From positions 62,001 to 126,000 of the forward strand of contig CAWHTU010000003.1 in NCBI GenBank assembly GCA_963832305.1: a stretch of 64,000 nucleotides of DNA, written 5' to 3'. The translations under genes and the position numbers were made by a program. The first letter of the stretch is position 1; each line of letters begins with the position of its first letter. Below the pieces are notes generated by a model that worked only from the letters and a program-made list of their open reading frames with translations, was not told where the DNA came from and did no database searches. Shown here piece by piece: positions 59,930-64,000 of this stretch. Source of the stretch: Roseiarcus sp963832305 (GTDB lineage Bacteria > Pseudomonadota > Alphaproteobacteria > Rhizobiales > Beijerinckiaceae).

Positions 59930-61319
59930 TCATTCCGCCGCCCGGACCGGCCGTTCAGGCTGGGCGAGCCGCTGCGCCTTGAGGAGATCGGCGATGATGA
60001 ACGCCATCTCGATCGACTGCTCCGCATTGAGCCGCGGATCGCAATAGGTGTGATACCGGTCGTGCAGATCGGCCTCGGAGATCGCGCGCGCGCCGCCGGT
60101 GCATTCGGTGACGTTCTTGCCCGTCATCTCGAGATGAATGCCTCCGGCGTAGACGCCCTCCGCGCGGCAGATGGCGAAGAAGTTGCGCACCTCGTGAGCG
60201 ATGCGTTCGGTCGGCCGCGTCTTGAAGCCGGTCGAGGTCTTGATCGTATTGCCGTGCATCGGGTCCGAGACCCAAAGCGGCGTCAATCCCTCGCGCTTGC
60301 CGGCGCGCAGGAGCGGCGGCAGCGCCGCGTCGACCCTGTCGGCGCCGAAGCGGCAGATCAGCGTCAGCCGGCCAGGTTCACGGTCGGGATCGAGCACATC
60401 GATCAGGCGCAGGAGCTCGTCCGGGCTCAGCGACGGGCCGCACTTGAGGCCGATCGGGTTCTTGAGTCCGCGGCAATATTCGACGTGGGCGCCGCCGAGC
60501 TGGCGTGTCCGGTCGCCAATCCAGATCATGTGGCCTGAAGTGGCGTAATAGTCGCCGGAGGTCGAAATCGAGCCGCGTCATCGCCTGTTCGTAACCGAGC
60601 AGCAGCGCCTCGTGCGAGGTGTAGAAATCCGTCGCCCGCAGTTCCGGATGCGCTTCGGCGTCGAGGCCGATCGCGCGCATGAAGCCCAGCGTCTCGGTGA
60701 TGCGGTCGGCGACCTCCTGATAGCGTTCGGATTGCGGGCTGTCTTTGACGAAGCCGAGCATCCACCGATGGGCGTTCTCGAGGTTGGCGTAGCCGCCGGT
60801 CGCGAACGCCCTGAGCAGGTTCAAGGTCGCCGCCGATTGGCGATAGGCTTCCAGTTGCCGCCGTGGGTCGGGCTCGCGCGCCTGTGCGGTGAACTCGATG
60901 TCGTTGACGATATCGCCACGATAGGCAGGAAGCGTGACGCCATCGATGGTCTCGAAGTCCGAGGAGCGCGGCTTGGCGAATTGGCCCGCGACGCGACCGA
61001 CCTTGACGATGGGCGAAGCGGCGGCGAACGTCATGACCACCGCCATCTGCAGGAAGACCCGAAAGAAATCGCGGATATTGTCCGCCGAATGCTCGCCGAA
61101 GCTCTCGGCGCAATCCCCGCCCTGCAATAGGAACGCGCCTCCGCCGGCCGCCTTGCCCAGCGCCTGCTTGAGCTTGCGCGCTTCGCCCGCGAACACCAGC
61201 GGCGGATAGCCGGCAAGCTGGCGCTCGGCGTCGGCGAGCGCCGCGCGGTCACGGTAAGTCGGCGCCTGAGCGATCGGCTTCGCGCGCCAACTCTCCGGGG
61301 TCCAACGTTGGCTCGCCAT
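59930..61319 (-). CDS. aroF: Class II DAHP synthase, one apparent insertion
   Basis: The shikimate-pathway entry enzyme that condenses erythrose-4-phosphate and phosphoenolpyruvate. RWTPESWRAKPIAQAPTY and LLQGGDCAESFGEHSADN, then KVGRVAGQFAKPRSSDFE lie in the first part; after an extra T/A in the run at 60565-60567 the second part reads GHMIWIGDRTRQLGGAHVEY, GLKCGPSLSPDELLRLID and DPMHGNT. Removing the extra base gives MTRLDSTSGDYYATSGHMIW and about 462 residues, the normal plant/class II length. The ATG at 61319 has GAGGAAGGG before it. The break is probably a read error because the enzyme is usually essential. Confidence 0.9.
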
Positions 61320-61524
61320 CATCCCTTCCTCAAATGAGCGGCTCCGGCGCCGCTTCCCGATCGCAGGCGGTCTATATACAGTCGGACGCCTCCGGCCGAT
61401 ATGCCGATTTTCGAGGCAGACCCGCATTTTATCGAACAGATGAAGCGGATGACGACGTCGCGCCCCGCCCTATGGTGTGAGACCATCCCCGAACCTACTC
61501 TAACGCCAACGCCAATTCGCCGAT

Positions 61525-62688
61525 TTGAGCATCTTTCCCTCCATCGCCGCTCTCTTATTCTCTGTGCTGCTGCTGATCGGCGGCAACAGCCTGGTCAGCG
61601 TGGCGACGCCGCTGAGGGCCCGTATCGATGGCTTCCCCGACCTGACCATCGGCCTGCTCGGGTCGGTTTATTTCGCCGGAATGCTTGCGGGAACCCTCGC
61701 GGCGCCGGCGATCATTCGTCGTGGCGGTCACATCAGGGCCTACACCGCGTTTGTCGCGCTCGCGGTCGTTTCCGTGATCCTTATGCCCGTCATGCTCTTC
61801 CCATTGGCGTGGCTCGGGTGTCGCGCGCTCATCGGCTTCGTGTTCGCCGGGCTCTACGCCGTTATCGAATCCTGGATCAACGCCAAAGCGACCAACTCCA
61901 ATCGCGGCGCGCTTTACGCTCTCTACCAGATCGCCAATTTCGTCGCTTCTGCTAGCGGACAGTTGGCCCTCAGGCCGCTCGGGCCCAACGGCTTTTCCGC
62001 CTTCGCCGTCTCCGGGGCGCTGCTCGCGCTCGCCATTGTGCCGATGGCGATGACCAGCGTCGATCCGCCCGCTCAGCCGAAAAGCGTGCGGCCACGCCTC
62101 TTCTGGCTCGTCCGCTTGGCGCCGATCTCGTGTTTTGCGGCGCTCGCCGCAGGCGCCGCCAATGGCGCCCTGTTTGCGCTCGGTCCGGTGTTTGCGGTCG
62201 AGATCGGCATGACGCCCAGCAGCGTGCCGCTGTTCACCTCTTCGATCGTGCTCGGATCGGCGCTGGGCGTCTTCCCCATCGCCCTGGTCTCAGACCGCAT
62301 CGACCGCCGGTTGGTCATCGCCGCGGTCATGATCGCAGGCGCCGCCTGCGAAGTCGCGCTGAGCCGAGTGACGGCTCCCGGCGTTTGGTTGATTGCGCTT
62401 GGATTTCTGGTCGGCCTGACAACCTATTCGCTCTATACGCTTGCGGTCTCGCTCGCCAACGATCGCGGCGCCCCTCATGACCTCGTCTTCATTTCAGTTG
62501 GGCTCTTGTTCATCTACTGCGTCGCGGCGATCGCCGCCCCGGCGGTGGCCTCCGTCCTCATGAAGGACTTCGGCCCGCAGATACTATTCGTTCAGAACGC
62601 CTATGTGCATATGGCGGTCGCTGCGCTGGTTCTTTGGCGGCTGGTCGTCGCTCCAAGAGCGCGAAGTCGGACCCGACCGGCCGCCTGA
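61525..62688 (+). CDS. MFS transporter (YcaD-like)
   Basis: A 387-residue membrane protein with twelve predicted helices in two halves. It begins FPSIAALLFSVLLLIGGNSL from a TTG start; GLLGSVYFAGMLAGTLAAP follows, and GFVFAGLYAVIESWIN with RGALYALYQIANF is typical of the YcaD/UMF-type subfamily. ALVSDRIDRRLVIAAVM is the second-half loop motif. The substrate is unknown. The gene is divergent from aroF, leaving about 200 bases for both promoters. Confidence 0.85.
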   Translation: MSIFPSIAALLFSVLLLIGGNSLVSVATPLRARIDGFPDLTIGLLGSVYFAGMLAGTLAAPAIIRRGGHIRAYTAFVALAVVSVILMPVMLFPLAWLGCRALIGFVFAGLYAVIESWINAKATNSNRGALYALYQIANFVASASGQLALRPLGPNGFSAFAVSGALLALAIVPMAMTSVDPPAQPKSVRPRLFWLVRLAPISCFAALAAGAANGALFALGPVFAVEIGMTPSSVPLFTSSIVLGSALGVFPIALVSDRIDRRLVIAAVMIAGAACEVALSRVTAPGVWLIALGFLVGLTTYSLYTLAVSLANDRGAPHDLVFISVGLLFIYCVAAIAAPAVASVLMKDFGPQILFVQNAYVHMAVAALVLWRLVVAPRARSRTRPAA

Positions 62689-62965
62689 AACTGCATTTCG
62701 GATCGAAAAAGCCTTGGCAGCAGGCAGAGGAGTTGCCGGATGGTGGCGGCGGCAAATTATTTGCGATAATCAGAAGCCCGTGCTATGCTGCAACTGTCGT
62801 CGGGCCCGGATCGCCGTCGGGGTCAATGCTGAGACATCTGCGGCTGGCGGTGTTTTGACTTAGATATCATGTGAAAGAACAGGCGGGAAGGCCGGGACGG
62901 TCCGACGTGTGTGACAAAATAGCTTAAGTTGTTGAAAAATATCGCTTTCCTTAGAAAAGCGACGC
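62689..62965. other. Intergenic sequence after the MFS gene
   Basis: Short open frames exist on both strands, but none has a credible ribosome-binding site with protein-like composition. The piece with TAGATATCATGTGAAAGAAC near 62861 is AT-richer than the surroundings. Nothing further can be supported. Confidence 0.35.
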
Positions 62966-63066
62966 TTGGATTTCCTTCCGCTTGGGCTTGGATTTCCTTC
63001 ACTCGGCTTTGATTTTCTTCCACGCCGATTTGGATTTGCTTCCAAGGATTTGGAAATCCTTCCGAG
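62966..63066 (-). repeat. Degenerate 20-22-base direct repeats downstream of fabI
   Basis: Five successive units on the plus strand share GGATTTCCTTC or a close variant (GATTTTCTTCC, GGATTTGCTTCC, GGAAATCCTTCC), spaced 20-22 bases. The array ends four bases before the fabI stop codon. Read on the minus strand it is A/G-rich (GGAAGGAAATCC). Its function is unknown; it may be a slippage-grown 3' untranslated element. Confidence 0.6.
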
Positions 63067-63069
63067 CCC

Positions 63070-63909
63070 TCAGTCCTTGACCACGGTCAGGTCGGGCGCG
63101 GCCGGATTCTTCATTCCGACAACATGGTATCCAGCATCGACGTGGACAATCTCGCCGGTCACCCCGCGCGACATGGGCGACAGGAGGTAGACAGCGCTCT
63201 CGCCGACCTCCTCGATGCTCACTGTACGGCGCAGGGGTGAGTTGTATTCGTTCCACCGCAGAATGTAGCGGAAGTCGCCAATGCCGGAAGCGGCGAGCGT
63301 CTTGATTGGTCCAGCTGAAATCGCATTGACGCGAATCGCCTTCTCTCCGAGATCGGCAGCGAGGTATCGGACGCTCGCCTCCAATGCGGCCTTGGCGACG
63401 CCCATCACGTTATAGTGGGGCATCCACTTTTCTGCGCCATAATATGTCAGGGTCAGCATGGCGCCGCCGTTGGGCATCAACTTTTCGGCTCGTTGGGCGA
63501 CAGCCGTAAAGGAATAACACGATATGGCGAGCGATTTTGTGAAATTGTCCTCGGTCGTATCAATATACCGACCTGTCAGTTGGTCCTTGTCGGCGAAGGC
63601 GATGCAGTGAACGATGAAGTCGATGGCGCCCCACAACTTTCTCGCTTCCGCGAAGACAAAGTCGATCGAACCGCCCTCGGTGACGTCGCAATGGCCCAGC
63701 ACGTGGGCTCCCAATTCTTGCGCGAGCGGCCGGACCCGCTTTTCCAGCGCCCCTCCTTGAAAAGTGAGCGCCAGTTCTGCGCCAGCGGAGCGGGCAGCCT
63801 TGGCGATGCCCCATGCGATCGAGCGATTGTTGGCGACGCCGAAAACGACCCCGCGCATCCCGCGCATAACGCTCGCGGTTGCGCCGACTGAAGGGGTTCG
63901 CTCCATCAA
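63070..63909 (-). CDS. fabI: Enoyl-[acyl-carrier-protein] reductase FabI
   Basis: A 279-residue SDR-type reductase that completes the fatty acid elongation cycle. GVVFGVANNRSIAWGIAKAA is the diverged cofactor loop of FabI, FIVHCIAFADKDQLTGRYID is the characteristic second block, and catalytic Tyr and Lys are in YYGAEKWMPHYNVMGVAKAALE. AISAGPIKTLAASGIGDF is the flexible substrate loop. Two ATG codons lie together at the start (63909 and 63906). The N-terminus is some 15 residues longer than in E. coli. The first 90 bases of the shared upstream region end the window. Confidence 0.95.
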   Translation of the reverse strand: MMERTPSVGATASVMRGMRGVVFGVANNRSIAWGIAKAARSAGAELALTFQGGALEKRVRPLAQELGAHVLGHCDVTEGGSIDFVFAEARKLWGAIDFIVHCIAFADKDQLTGRYIDTTEDNFTKSLAISCYSFTAVAQRAEKLMPNGGAMLTLTYYGAEKWMPHYNVMGVAKAALEASVRYLAADLGEKAIRVNAISAGPIKTLAASGIGDFRYILRWNEYNSPLRRTVSIEEVGESAVYLLSPMSRGVTGEIVHVDAGYHVVGMKNPAAPDLTVVKD

Positions 63910-64000
63910 GGCCTCTCTACGGCTTGAATTGGAAGGTCAATGTTAGGACGCCCGGGCGCCGGGGTATCCCTTAGCCTCGCCTGACACGCAAGGGAAGGAC

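Noticed and set aside
58350..60047. 565-codon open frame on the plus strand
   Set aside because: Covers the acyltransferase antisense and part of aroF; Arg/Glu-rich without motifs.
62823..63045. Small Lys/Ser-rich frames in the repeats after fabI
   Set aside because: Their sequence is just the translation of the degenerate DNA repeats, and no ribosome-binding site precedes them.

Overview
The window is about 64 kb of GC-rich DNA from an alphaproteobacterium, most likely a member of the Hyphomicrobiales (Rhizobiales) near the Beijerinckiaceae or Methylocystaceae. The evidence is the codon use and the gene families present: Ku, DUF1194, S1C and M48 proteins, a class II DAHP synthase, and FabI ending next to degenerate repeats. 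I cannot name a genus from sequence alone.

Layout. 1-6.1 kb: partial enoyl-CoA hydratase, Ku, a small hypothetical protein, CsbD, a truncated gluQ relic, an AlkA glycosylase, an esterase, a small secreted protein and a DUF1194 protein. 6.1-10.9 kb: a protease-like protein that has lost its catalytic triad, and the four-gene dTDP-L-rhamnose operon (rfbC-rfbD-rfbB-rfbA). 11.2-15.9 kb: a small secreted protein, a GntR regulator with an in-frame stop, the operon SNase-like/M48 lipoprotein/rdgB, and tRNA-Arg(CCT). 16-21.5 kb: three unknown genes and a large cyclase-AAA-TPR protein. 21.7-27.7 kb: a complete peptide-type ABC transporter. 28-39.3 kb: a catabolic accessory region with an amidohydrolase, RidA, CutC, two SDRs and a CUT1 sugar transporter without its ATPase, ending in a belt of gene relics.

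39.3-47.4 kb holds a compact coenzyme F420 locus. It has FbiC (CofG-CofH fusion), CofC, CofD, CofE, an F420-dependent glucose-6-phosphate dehydrogenase and three further F420-type oxidoreductases. Together these make F420, reduce it with a sugar phosphate and spend it. 47.6-51.5 kb: L-rhamnose mutarotase, an enolase-superfamily fragment, a class III aminotransferase and nadE.

51.7-58.6 kb is the most unusual part. It encodes a phosphoesterase with duplicated beta-type modules, an FkbM-type methyltransferase, a TPR-hydroxylase and a 522-residue protein built from six helix-plus-Thr/Ser/Gly-rich repeats. The last three lie head to tail on one strand, which suggests an undescribed system in which a repetitive protein is modified by the neighbouring hydroxylase and methyltransferase. 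The window ends with an acyltransferase, class II aroF, an MFS transporter and fabI.

Two window-wide patterns stand out. Three near-perfect CRP-type boxes precede three small or unknown genes. At least eleven single-base insertions, and no convincing single-base deletions, break otherwise well-conserved reading frames, which points to sequencing error rather than gene decay for many of them.
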